Source: Mayamaea pseudoterrestris (Eukaryota; Bacillariophyta; Bacillariophyceae; Sellaphorales; Sellaphoraceae). Taken from it: a stretch of 64,000 nt of DNA. Positions 29,254 through 41,330 of the stretch are shown here, piece by piece; position 1 is the first letter of the stretch, and every line of letters begins with the position of its first letter. The DNA lies in contig BROI01000009.1 in assembly GCA_027923505.1 (NCBI GenBank), positions 186,001 to 250,000 of the forward strand, written 5' to 3'. The position numbers and the translations under genes were made by a program. The notes beneath the pieces are model-generated. The model was not told the origin of the DNA and did no database searches. It was given only the letters and a program-made list of their open reading frames with translations.

Positions 29254-30927
29254 ATGCCTTTCAAGACGTTTCTCACGCGACACTCCGAACATGGCGTTCC
29301 TTTTCGTTCATTCCGTCCTGCACGTTTGAGTGCTGCTTGCCTTAAACTGTCGAAGATGACGGACGACACGATCCAGTTAGATGGCGATTGTGAGATGACA
29401 CTCTTGCAAGAGATTGTCGTTGTGGAAGGACCCCTAAAAGAGGAAGCAAGAAGAAAGCGCTCCAAACTGTCATGCGTCGAAGCGACTACGAATGCTATGG
29501 ATGTCTTGCCCTATGAGTTAGAGGAGCCGTCCTATTACAATTTACTACGTGACAATCTTTCATTTCGACTCTTCTTTGCATCATACACGGCCAGTCATCT
29601 CGGCGAATGGCTCACATACCTTGCCAGCATTGCCGCATTGGAGCACGCGAATGATGATCCACAGGGATTAAAGAAAACCATGATTGGCGTCTTGATCATT
29701 GTTCGACTACTCCCTAACGTCATTTTGGCGCCGTTTGGAGGCGTATTGGCAGATGGAAGGGACCGACGACAAAGCATGGTGGCATTGGATATCGCTGGGG
29801 CGTTTGTTGGTGGAATATTCATTTTTGCAATGCGACAGAAATCAGTCCTTCTCATTTACGTGGCCACATTTGTGCAGCAGTGCTTAGCTGGCCTCTACGA
29901 GCCGTGTCGTTCAGCAATTGTTCCGCTGCTTGTGTCGAATGAAAATGATTTGAAAATGGCCGTGACCATCAATGGACTGACATGGAGCCTCGTCGCGGCA
30001 ATCGGATCGTCGCTCGGCGGTGTCTTGGTTTCCTCGCTTGGATTACAAGCGTGCTTCTTCATTGACAGCTTTACCTACATGATTAGCGCTCTGCTCATGT
30101 ACAGGATTCCAGGAGCTTTTACATTCGCTGAAGACAATGGGGCAAGCATACGACTTACGCCAGCCGCGCTTTGGAGGCAGGTTAAGGACATGCTCATTAT
30201 AGGCGTTCATTACGTATGTACCTCTTTCTTTGGTGCATTGGTGCTGGTTAAAGCATCTGCTGCAGTCGTATATGGCGGTTGCGACATTTTAAATGTTTCG
30301 TTTAGCGAACGAGGTGATCCAGAAGGAATGTCATCGCGTTTGGGGGTTCTCTTTGGGTTTGTTGGTGTCGGGTGTCTCGTCGGGCCACTCATGTTTGATC
30401 CTTTTACGGACATGGAGAATCCAAAGGGCCTGCAAGTCGCTTGTATCTTAGCCATGGCCTTGACATCGTTTGGCGCGGTGCTCATGGGGGCGTGTCATCG
30501 ATACTTTTGGATGACTTGCATATTCACGGCTGTGCGATCGGCAGGATCATCAGTACTTTGGATCAACTCGTCACTGCTACTGCAGAAGTTTACTGACGCT
30601 GAACTTTTTGGTCGAGTCACGTCTATTGACTATTCGTTGGCATTATTGTCGGAAGCAATATCTGCTTACGCTGCAGGCGCGATTTTGGATCAGTCTGAGC
30701 TGCAACCGGAGGAAGTGAGCGTCAAGCTTGGAATAGTGGGATGTTTCTTTACTTCGTGCTGGGTATTTTACCACTTTGCGGGTGGTGGAGCTGCCGGCTA
30801 CGTCGTTATCTGCGGGGATCGCGATGAAAAGGCTGCTGCGTCCTCGACGGAGGTTTCTGTGGCTTCTGAACTGAGTCATTTGATGGACGATGACGATGCT
30901 GGAGGGAGCGTATGTAGAGGTTGGTGA
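29254..30927 (+). CDS. MFS transporter (EntS/MFS_3-like)
   Basis: A 557-residue major-facilitator protein with about twelve membrane helices. After a 100-residue soluble N-terminus the first helices read FRLFFASYTASHLGEWLTYL and MIGVLIIVRLLPNVILAPFG, followed by the loop GGVLADGRDRRQSMVALD, the MFS motif between helices 2 and 3 (GxLADRxxRR). Helix 4-5 carries QCLAGLYEPCRSAIVPLLV. This pattern is closest to the bacterial-type MFS_3 branch that includes enterobactin exporters, common in bacteria and patchy in algae; substrate cannot be read from sequence. The central loop between the two six-helix halves is long and includes a glycine-rich segment (FNVSFSERGDPEG). The C-terminal tail is acidic. 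The ATG at 29254 is the first in frame; a second Met lies at residue 35. Confidence 0.8.
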   Translation: MPFKTFLTRHSEHGVPFRSFRPARLSAACLKLSKMTDDTIQLDGDCEMTLLQEIVVVEGPLKEEARRKRSKLSCVEATTNAMDVLPYELEEPSYYNLLRDNLSFRLFFASYTASHLGEWLTYLASIAALEHANDDPQGLKKTMIGVLIIVRLLPNVILAPFGGVLADGRDRRQSMVALDIAGAFVGGIFIFAMRQKSVLLIYVATFVQQCLAGLYEPCRSAIVPLLVSNENDLKMAVTINGLTWSLVAAIGSSLGGVLVSSLGLQACFFIDSFTYMISALLMYRIPGAFTFAEDNGASIRLTPAALWRQVKDMLIIGVHYVCTSFFGALVLVKASAAVVYGGCDILNVSFSERGDPEGMSSRLGVLFGFVGVGCLVGPLMFDPFTDMENPKGLQVACILAMALTSFGAVLMGACHRYFWMTCIFTAVRSAGSSVLWINSSLLLQKFTDAELFGRVTSIDYSLALLSEAISAYAAGAILDQSELQPEEVSVKLGIVGCFFTSCWVFYHFAGGGAAGYVVICGDRDEKAAASSTEVSVASELSHLMDDDDAGGSVCRGW

Positions 30928-31232
30928 GTTTTAACTTGTCTTTGCTATGTTAGGATGCAGTTTAACGTGAATAATGTGTTAAGCCGCGCGACGAACCGCG
31001 CAAACTACAAGCACCAGGAATCAAAGTAGCAGGCCAATAAGAGGTCCAAATTGCTGTTACGAGCAGCCAGCCTGCCAGCTACTTAGGTTGATAAGCTGTT
31101 GAAAATTCATTCGAGCACACATTGTACCGGTACATGCTAGTATATATATTATATACTTCACGAACAGTTTACAGTTAGTGCCGTCCCCGTCAGGCACGAT
31201 CCGTAGTGTGTGTCGCTCCGTTATTTAAATGC
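30928..31232. other. Intergenic, carrier promoter
   Basis: This 305-bp stretch lies between two plus-strand genes. It contains TACCGGTA at 31125 and an AT-only block (near 31139-31157) that could act as a TATA-like element 75-95 bp before the carrier ATG. Confidence 0.45.
31125..31132. promoter_or_regulatory. TACCGGTA palindrome (site 4)
   Basis: Exact palindrome 108 bp upstream of the carrier ATG, directly before an AT-rich block. Confidence 0.45.
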
Positions 31233-32456
31233 ATGCAATCCTTTTCGTCGATCGCTAGCGCGGTTGATGGATCTTCGCACGACCATGAACCATCAATGCT
31301 GCAGCCTTTAACCATGAGCGGCTCGTGGCGTGGGCTCTACTTTGCAGCTCTGTTGTGCAACGCTTTATACGCGTCAAGCTTTGTTTCATTAGGTATTAGA
31401 AAGAGACGGTACTGTCCTGCTACAATTTACGAAACGTCAGACGAACATGATGCGCCGATGATCACGCGATCGAGCTTCATTGTCGCTTTCTTGACGTTGC
31501 CGTTTAGTGCTCAAGCTAATAGTGACAATTACAAACAATCGACGTCGTCGACAACATCCTCTTTCAATCGCGAAACCTTTCAAGAATCAGTTTCCGGCGC
31601 CATTGCCGGGTCGGTCTTGACTGTTGTCAAAAGCATCGTCAAATATCCACTCGACACGGCTACAGTGCGATTACAAATGCCTAATTCACAATACAGTCTG
31701 CAGCGTCCTGTAGAACTTCTGAAAGGAAGCTATAGGGGCGTTCTCATTCCGCTACTGGCTAATATTCCTGCTGGAGCAACCTTCTTTGGAGCGAAGGATG
31801 TCTGCAAAGCTATTTTAAAGCATGAGAAACCATTCATGTCCAAGTGGGTAGCAACCTGCCTTGCAGTGGGTGTGGCACAGCTTCCATATTGGATTGTTCG
31901 TAATCCAAGTGAAGTTGTCAAGACGAGACAGCAAAGCGGGGCAACAGGATTCGGCCAATGCGTTTCTGTGGCACAGGCCTATCAGAGCGTATACAATGAG
32001 ACAAACAGCTACGACGGATTTTTTGTCGGATATTGGGAGAATGTAATTTACGCATATCCCGCCGATGTCGTTAAGTTTGGTCTCTACGAAGCGATGACAG
32101 GCGGCGGAAGAGAAATGAGCGCCGCAGAAGGTGCGATTGCGGGAGCCTTTTCGACGGCCATAGCCCAATTCTTATGTACACCCCTAGATGTCGTGAGAAC
32201 GCGTGTCATGGTCAGAAGTGAGTCAAGTGCAATCAATACTTTGGGCTCTGTGGATGAGGGAAAGCAATCTTCTGCAACTTACATCCAAACCTTGTACAAA
32301 CTTGGACGCGACGAAGGCTGGGAGGGATTATTTGCCGGAGCTGCTCCCCGCGTTGTCAAGGCACTCATCAGTGGTGCCGTTCAGTTTGCTACATACGAGG
32401 AGACGAAGCAAGCCATTGAGTCTTTCTTTCGTCAGCAAATTAGTTACCGAACATAG
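31233..32456 (+). CDS. Mitochondrial-carrier-family protein with plastid-type leader
   Basis: A six-helix carrier of the SLC25 family. The three signature repeats are KYPLDTATVRLQMP, RNPSEVVKTRQQSG and CTPLDVVRTRVMVR; the pattern is closest to S-adenosylmethionine carriers (SAMC), which exist in mitochondrial and plastid forms. The frame opens upstream with GTG at 31206; the first ATG is 31233. Long before the carrier fold, the sequence MSGSWRGLYFAALLCNALYA/SSFVSLG resembles a signal peptide with an ASAF-like cleavage site as used for diatom plastid import, and a second hydrophobic stretch (FIVAFLTLPFSAQA) follows before the first repeat. A plastid envelope carrier is therefore more likely than a mitochondrial one. 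407 residues from 31233; substrate inferred only. Confidence 0.82.
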   Translation: MQSFSSIASAVDGSSHDHEPSMLQPLTMSGSWRGLYFAALLCNALYASSFVSLGIRKRRYCPATIYETSDEHDAPMITRSSFIVAFLTLPFSAQANSDNYKQSTSSTTSSFNRETFQESVSGAIAGSVLTVVKSIVKYPLDTATVRLQMPNSQYSLQRPVELLKGSYRGVLIPLLANIPAGATFFGAKDVCKAILKHEKPFMSKWVATCLAVGVAQLPYWIVRNPSEVVKTRQQSGATGFGQCVSVAQAYQSVYNETNSYDGFFVGYWENVIYAYPADVVKFGLYEAMTGGGREMSAAEGAIAGAFSTAIAQFLCTPLDVVRTRVMVRSESSAINTLGSVDEGKQSSATYIQTLYKLGRDEGWEGLFAGAAPRVVKALISGAVQFATYEETKQAIESFFRQQISYRT

Positions 32457-32776
32457 CATCGTAACCCTAGGAGCGTATGGTACCATAGCAAGATCATCGC
32501 ATCCGAAATAGCGTTTGGCTGACAGTCAGTGAGATTTGGGAAGTTCAACTACCGATTACTCCTTTTAGCAGCCAACATGGCTAAGAGGTAGCAGCCGGTA
32601 TCATACGTCGACGTACCATCCAAATAATGATGTTGTGTCCATTGTAGTACCGGTATGACATTCATGTTGCGACGACTGAAGGATTCGAGACGCGGCGTTG
32701 AACGGGATCCCTGCCGAGAGGGGAGATTGCATACCCTCGTCTCTCCTTGTCTCGTGAATTGTCAAGGAGTTTCCAA
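32457..32776. other. Intergenic, PHD-bromodomain gene promoter
   Basis: This 320-bp stretch lies between plus-strand genes and contains TACCGGTA at 32648. The downstream frame extends into it to a TTG at 32747 but has no ATG before 32777. Confidence 0.4.
32648..32655. promoter_or_regulatory. TACCGGTA palindrome (site 5)
   Basis: Exact palindrome 129 bp upstream of the PHD-bromodomain ATG. Confidence 0.4.
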
Positions 32777-35700
32777 ATGATGAAGAATACAAATGGAACT
32801 GATCAACAACCGAATAATTCGTTCGCACAGCGAAAAGTGCCGCCTCCGCCGCGCTATGCAGAATCGATGATCAACTTGGCTGTTCTTAATCCATCACGTC
32901 ATGGCTGGACTGCCGCTGGAAGCATGGCTGACCTTTCAGAGCCGCATGAGGTTGGTCAATTTGAGCTGTGTTGTAATCAAGGCATTTTGTTTCTGAAATT
33001 TTATCTTCCCGCCTCTTTTACTACGCAGCGAGCCAGGCGGAGATCTGTTAAGTCAATGTTCCTGCGCGAGCTTAAACGGAAACGGGACGCGTCCCATGGG
33101 CTTGACAATCCTTTACAGCACGCTCGACAATCGCAATCGACAGAAAGTTTGAATGAACAGCAAGAGGATTCAGCTGTTGGAGCAGCATTTTCAAAAACTG
33201 TTGCAGAACAATCACCATCGCATTTGATTATCAAAAGTCTAGGCGAAGAAATGAACACGAACACCGGCAACGCACGGATAGCCAATCTGAAAGCAATTAA
33301 CAATTCCATTTCTTTCAAGGCATGGCAGACGCATTCAAAAGTTCTGGACATTTATACTTATCATAGGGGTCGGGAAGGGCTGGAGTTGCGCGACGCCTCG
33401 AAGGGCGATTTGCTGTGCGATGTTCCATTTTCGGATACGAATCATACTCGCGACGATCTGGAAGCCTTGGTAGCGACCATTACGATTCAATTTCCACTTG
33501 ACAAACAACAAGAGTCACACGAAGAAGATAGTGATGATGACGATGGAGAATACAATGGTGCTTGTCGATACTACGTGGAGACGATTGATTGGGATCTGGA
33601 AGACGTCGAAAGTCCACCCCCTCCGATCTTTGCGGCTCACATCGCCGAACAATTTGGTTTGACACTTCAGGAGACGCTTCAGTTGACAGAATCAATACAG
33701 CAACAACTCTACGATTTTTTATCCGATCGGGCCACGTATTCCGTAGCACTGCCCACAAAAGATTGTCTTGATCAGAAACGAGATGTTCCCCCGTCTAATG
33801 TATTTGCATTATACGGTGATTTGCTTGGTGTTGTAGCTGGAGGAGCCTGCATACAAAAGCAGCAAACAAAGCGAAGGCTGACGAGACGTGCAAGCGCCAC
33901 CAGATTTTTATTGTGTGACGAAATTGGTCGGTCGACGACGGAAGCTGTTGAACCTTCCAGAGAGAAAGCAAATGTGTTACCCAAGGTCAAAGTAAGGCTT
34001 TTTTCCAACGGAACTTCCAAAGTTGACAACTCCTTACGCATAAACACTAAAGTTGAATCGAAATACGTTGACGACGTTAGGAGGCGTATGTCGCACGAGA
34101 AAACGGACATTTGTCGCGATTCAATTGGGAATGATGGTCAATTACAATTTGTTGCTCGAGGATTTTGCCACATTTGTCGAATCGATAAAGATGACAAGGT
34201 TGGGCTTTTTGCCTGTTGCTGCGCAAGGCATAGCATGTGTGAATCTCACTTGCTGCATTATCACGGACTGTCTATTCGCCAAGAACATGCTGCTAGCAAA
34301 CTCGAGTCGTGTCCAATATGCTCTTTAACGTGTCCTTGCAGCTGGTGCCGCGCACGTCTGGATCAAGCGGCTGCGATGTTGAGGCAATTGAGTCAAGTTC
34401 AAGAGACCTCAGTGACCAGCACACGCTTTGACAATTTGCCGGAGTTTGTAAAGGATTTAGAGAATCAGTTTGAGTGTGCCTTTAGATTACAAAGAAGCAA
34501 GTTTGGTATGGTGCGAGCTGCCGGCAAAGTTCCGCTCACAGAGTTTCCAAAAGAATGTTCTTGTGGAATAGACCTCTATCCTGCGACAGACATTGAATAC
34601 AAGTCAGTGTATACGGCGGATGGCTCGCGTGTACTTACAGACGATGAAATTGGCGCTGAGTATCTGTATGATGTCAAAGCGACCGCACCGTCACGTTTAG
34701 CTTCCGTGCCATCAACGAATCATGGCCAAGTACCTTTTGAAGACGGGAGTGTCGATCATTGTATCATATGCAAGGAATGCGGCGATATTCTTTGCTGCGA
34801 TAGCTGCCCTCGCGCCTACCATTCACAATGCATCGACGACGATGATGCTCCATCAGGGAATAAATGGGCTTGTCCAGCTTGCAGACGAGAAGCTTTGGGT
34901 ATCGTGGAAGAAAATGTGGACGGAATGAAATATCTAGATCAGCTTACAGCATCCTTTAACGGGAAAATCAAGTTCGACGAGGGCGACGTCGCAAAGGAGT
35001 TGAAAACGCTCAGCATGATCTATGAGATGGTTCAGTATCTGATCAAGTATGACTTTGGGCACATGTTCAGTGTCCCTGTGGATAATAAGGCAGTTCCTTT
35101 CTATTCATCTGTGGTAAACGAGCCTATGGATCTTGGCACGATATCCTGCAAGATCGTTGATGGTGGCTACGACATGCATATCGACAAGGCTTCGTTTGAC
35201 GACGTCATTATAAATGTTTTGAATGATATCAGCTTGGTTTGGCATAACTGCTTCCTTTTTAACTCTCCGGGTAGTGCCATATTTCGGATGGCGGAGGTCC
35301 AGCGTGCCGCAGCCGACAGGATACGGAAAATTAGTTTTGATGTATTGTTAAGCACCAAAGTTAAGGATGCTGTGCGCGATTTCAGAGAGTCAGGCGATAT
35401 CTATCGTCGTCAATTACAGCAGACAAGCGCCGCTTTTCGAAAGCAGCTGGAATCGAGGCGCACAATATTCCTAATACCGCGCGACGTCGCCAAGGGTAGG
35501 ACTGTTGCGGTGGTCGACCCCGACACGGATAGAATTGTAAAAATTTACGCAACTGTATCTTCGGCCATTGCTGCAGTCAATTTGTTCCTCGATCTCGACT
35601 ATCCTTGCGAATGGGATTTTGACAAAGGGGGAAATCATGATCAAAACGTTCGGCGAATTGTGAAAGAGAGCCGATCGCATTTCGAGTACAGGATCTTTGG

Positions 35701-35824
35701 TTATCGATGGCTGCATTTAGACGACCTAAAGAAGGGAAATGTTTGCTTTGCAACAACAACGCCTTCAAATTACCAAACAAATGAGATGCTTCTGGAAGAA
35801 CCAAAAGTGCAAGATGAGATGTGA
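32777..35824 (+). CDS. PHD finger-bromodomain chromatin protein
   Basis: A 1015-residue nuclear protein that should read histone tails. A Cys-rich module near residues 460-530 (CHICRIDKDDKVGLFACC, HSMCESHLLHYHG, CPICSLTCPCSWCRARLD) resembles the CXXC-R1 type zinc finger of CDCA7 and related proteins. A PHD finger follows near 655-705 (CIICKECGDILCCDSCPRAY and WACPACR), then a bromodomain near 745-850, with VNEPMDLGTISCKI in the ZA loop and the acetyl-lysine Asn candidate in VWHNCFLFNSPGS. The first 400 residues are low-complexity and unrecognised. The upstream frame reaches only a TTG, so ATG 32777 is used. The combination CXXC-R1 + PHD + bromodomain is unusual but plausible for a stramenopile chromatin regulator; targets are unknown. 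Confidence 0.87.
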   Translation: MMKNTNGTDQQPNNSFAQRKVPPPPRYAESMINLAVLNPSRHGWTAAGSMADLSEPHEVGQFELCCNQGILFLKFYLPASFTTQRARRRSVKSMFLRELKRKRDASHGLDNPLQHARQSQSTESLNEQQEDSAVGAAFSKTVAEQSPSHLIIKSLGEEMNTNTGNARIANLKAINNSISFKAWQTHSKVLDIYTYHRGREGLELRDASKGDLLCDVPFSDTNHTRDDLEALVATITIQFPLDKQQESHEEDSDDDDGEYNGACRYYVETIDWDLEDVESPPPPIFAAHIAEQFGLTLQETLQLTESIQQQLYDFLSDRATYSVALPTKDCLDQKRDVPPSNVFALYGDLLGVVAGGACIQKQQTKRRLTRRASATRFLLCDEIGRSTTEAVEPSREKANVLPKVKVRLFSNGTSKVDNSLRINTKVESKYVDDVRRRMSHEKTDICRDSIGNDGQLQFVARGFCHICRIDKDDKVGLFACCCARHSMCESHLLHYHGLSIRQEHAASKLESCPICSLTCPCSWCRARLDQAAAMLRQLSQVQETSVTSTRFDNLPEFVKDLENQFECAFRLQRSKFGMVRAAGKVPLTEFPKECSCGIDLYPATDIEYKSVYTADGSRVLTDDEIGAEYLYDVKATAPSRLASVPSTNHGQVPFEDGSVDHCIICKECGDILCCDSCPRAYHSQCIDDDDAPSGNKWACPACRREALGIVEENVDGMKYLDQLTASFNGKIKFDEGDVAKELKTLSMIYEMVQYLIKYDFGHMFSVPVDNKAVPFYSSVVNEPMDLGTISCKIVDGGYDMHIDKASFDDVIINVLNDISLVWHNCFLFNSPGSAIFRMAEVQRAAADRIRKISFDVLLSTKVKDAVRDFRESGDIYRRQLQQTSAAFRKQLESRRTIFLIPRDVAKGRTVAVVDPDTDRIVKIYATVSSAIAAVNLFLDLDYPCEWDFDKGGNHDQNVRRIVKESRSHFEYRIFGYRWLHLDDLKKGNVCFATTTPSNYQTNEMLLEEPKVQDEM

Positions 35825-36196
35825 CTCGGCCGAGCCGCTCATCCGTGAAATAGTCGATAGTCAACGGTGAACTCTACTAGTCGGCCTGTTCATATGCCCG
35901 CCAGGAGTAGTTAGCAAAAATTGCTTCGTGCACCAATGATACAGAGGCTATGCGGACACTAACGGTAAAGAATTCAAACACGGAAGGGAGCAAGTTCGTA
36001 GGCGGCCGCCTTTGCCGATGACGACGCCGTCACGTGGAAAGAAAAATTATTGCATCCGTCGAGTACAAAGTACAGCACGCGGAAGCGTGGTACAGGCCAT
36101 TAGTTAGTCAGACTGCCATTGGCAGCAACGCGAACGCGGATGTTGCCGAAGCTACAAACAGAGCTTTAATGGCATTTTTAACATTAAGTGATTTCT
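35825..36196. other. Intergenic, convergent 3' ends
   Basis: This 372-bp stretch lies between the ends of the PHD-bromodomain gene and the TPI-GAPDH gene. No gene, repeat or palindrome is supported; a short plus-strand frame (36034-36282) runs into the fusion gene in antisense. Confidence 0.4.
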
Positions 36197-38119
<1,923 letters not shown>

Positions 38120-38444
38120 TCTTCGGACAAGAATGACAGGTTATTTCAATTACTGGAAGCAGAAGAAGAAGTTATGGTCGACAACGGCTTGGTCCGAGGT
38201 GCCCGACTTTCGTGGCCCTTGTCGACGAATTCAAATCCGAGTGATGTTCGTTGGTAAAAATGACGTCAGTCAAGCGCTGACGCACCACCACTCAGTTTTG
38301 TTGGCGACTGTAGCACAAAGAGTAGAACCTTTGGATGACGATTGACGATGAACGAGCAACTTCCAGCACTGGAAAGAGCTCCTCGTCCGCACGATCATCA
38401 CACAAGCAAGCCGACAAGTCCATCGACAGCGTAGATTTGACAAC
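38120..38444. promoter_or_regulatory. Shared divergent promoter of two GAPDH genes
   Basis: Only 325 bp separate the ATG of the TPI-GAPDH fusion from that of cytosolic GAPDH, transcribed in opposite directions. Both promoters and 5' leaders must fit here, so shared control is plausible. A TGACGTCA octamer (CRE palindrome) lies near 38260-38267. No TACCGGTA site was found. Confidence 0.55.
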
Positions 38445-39633
<1,189 letters not shown>

Positions 39634-40059
39634 CGACTGGGTCACTGTAAAGCAGGCGATAAAGAGCCTTTGCTGTTTAACTCGTTAAATCTCGCCGCTC
39701 GTTTGCAGCTCATTTCTCTAGTAGTTACTTGGTCACGTACCATAGAGTCGTTGCACACATCGAACAGTGTTTCGCTTCGGCGTTAATCCACGCTCTTTCA
39801 TCAGCTTATAGCAGCGCCTGTACGAGTATCACAGTATACTTTATGTATTTGTGCTCACAACATAAATCATACTTGTACTCGTACAGTATACAAACCGCAT
39901 TTGGGACGAAGGAATTGGTGGTCATAAGCGGCACTGAAACATACTCGATGCGACAGGTGATGCTAATAGATTGTCGGTCGACGCCTGCACACAATCATTA
40001 TCTCTGCCAGCTTGATACCACTTGAATTGCTTTTCTCCATTGAGCGGGTATACTTGCCA
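39634..40059. other. Intergenic with nested inverted repeat
   Basis: This 426-bp stretch lies between gapC and the CDC26 gene. Its one notable structure is the inverted repeat at 39818-39886, listed separately. No gene is supported. Confidence 0.45.
39818..39886. repeat. Nested inverted repeat (69 bp hairpin)
   Basis: Perfect 11-bp outer arms (CTGTACGAGTA at 39818 and its complement at 39876) enclose inner 14-bp arms (39833-39846 and 39860-39873) with two mismatches and a loop of 13 bases. The structure could be a transcript hairpin, a replication or recombination cruciform, or a very short MITE-like element. Confidence 0.75.
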
Positions 40060-40393
40060 ATGGCTCTCCGTCGTCCACCCACCCGTATTGAGTTAAAGAA
40101 CGATGACATCGAGGATTACGTCGAGGTGAGTAGGGGCGCAGAAAGCCGCCTGATAGTATGGAAGTATGGAAGTGGAAAGTTTCTGACGGCAAGCCTCACC
40201 GACGACTGACGACCATTTTTACGATGATGACTATTTGTTTCAAATCATACAGCTAAAAAACGAACGCATGCTGGCCGATAGCGACAAATCCCATGATGAT
40301 GCTTCTTTTCCGACCAAGCGAGGCGTCCGATGCATTCCCACTCCAAAACAGAGTGCTCAGAAGCAGCAACGCATTGGCATTACGCGGCGGTAG
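40060..40393 (+). CDS. CDC26: APC/C subunit CDC26 (2 exons, 68 residues)
   Basis: CDC26/APC12 is a small stabilising subunit of the anaphase-promoting complex: its N-terminus lies in the TPR groove of CDC16/APC6. Exons are 40060-40125 and 40253-40393 with a 127-bp GTGAGT...CATACAG intron in phase 0. The product begins MALRRPPTRIELKNDDIEDY, matching the family signature M-x-R-R-x-P-T-R-x-E-L-K-x-x-D-I-E at the very N-terminus, the part bound by APC6. The remainder is polar and ends in a basic KQQRIGITRR tail. The gene is too small and split to be seen in simple frame searches. The stop is 153 bp from the next, convergent gene. Confidence 0.87.
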
Positions 40394-40545
40394 AAGCGGA
40401 ATACTGTTCATTGGTATATTATGGATGGACAATAATGCAGTGTTCACCGCGTTGGTCTTTTACGACAGTCAACTGTGAGTTGTGGGCCTCCTCAACCAAC
40501 GCACCATGTAAACATGAAGCATCTACTCTAAAACGATTCCAAATG

Positions 40546-41140
40546 TTATTCTAGTTTAAAATCCGGTAAATTTAAGTCCACCGTAGATGGTAGCGCACTA
40601 GACATATCCGTAATAGAACCTGTTCCTGGAAATCTGAGGCTGCTGCCTAGCCAGCCAGATCCGTTTATGACGTTCATGGAAAGAAAGAATACGATAGCTC
40701 CAGCCAACACATATGTGAAAATGTTGATACCCAGAAGCTGCGCAACAGACAGCATAACATTTGTTAGACGTCGTACAAAACTCATATACGAGTACCAGTT
40801 AACGAGACTTGGAGCGCACCTGTTTCAAAATCTGCCACTCCGAAGGCTGTCCATGATCCATCTCACTCCATAATTCTTCCAACATGTCTTCACCATTTAT
40901 TTCAGTATAAAGTTCTTTTAATGAATTTGGCTGATCTTCATCATTGATGGCAAGGAAAAGGCTTGATGCGGCAGTGCGTTTATGTACGAGTAAGCTATGA
41001 CAATTATGCGTAGATATAGCTGACCCCCAAGTTCGTCTTGGGAACGACAGTGTTGGCATCAACATGCTTGCTACAGTTTGGGTAACTAATAGCTTTGTCG
41101 ATGCGGCAAATCGCATGGTCTCCAATTTCTCATCAAACAT
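40546..41140 (-). CDS. Unrecognised small membrane protein, plastid-type (2 exons)
   Basis: I do not recognise the family. Exons are 41140-40820 and 40737-40546, joined in phase 0 across an 82-bp intron (GTGCGC...GTTGCGCAG, with a CTAAC branch-like site), giving 170 residues. The spliced segment reads SEWQILKQ/LLGINIFTYVLAG, continuing into one hydrophobic helix AGAIVFFLSMNVI and a glycine-rich loop NGSGWLGSSL. This layout, a loosely conserved N-terminal leader, an acidic linker and one membrane span followed by a GxGWLG motif, is common in nucleus-encoded plastid proteins of algae, but the leader (MRFAASTKLLVTQTVASMLM) is only weakly hydrophobic. A second in-frame ATG lies at residue 9. The TACCGGTA site at 41282 lies 142 bp upstream. 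Confidence 0.6.
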
Positions 41141-41281
41141 CAGAGGCGACGAGGCGACTGCTGCTGATTATGCCTGCTGAAATGATGGTGAAGATCCTAA
41201 ACCAGTGCGACGTCAAGCGCGACTCCCGTTCGAAACGCTGTCGCGGCACGACCACAAATTCTGCCGACCCTCCACTATAGC

Positions 41282-41289
41282 TACCGGTA
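41282..41289. promoter_or_regulatory. TACCGGTA palindrome (site 6)
   Basis: Exact palindrome 49 bp upstream of the nucleoredoxin ATG (41331) and 142 bp upstream of the ATG of the divergent small membrane protein (41140). Confidence 0.45.
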
Positions 41290-41330
41290 CACTTGGACAA
41301 GGGTTGCGTTGCCAAGAGGACGACTTTGCA

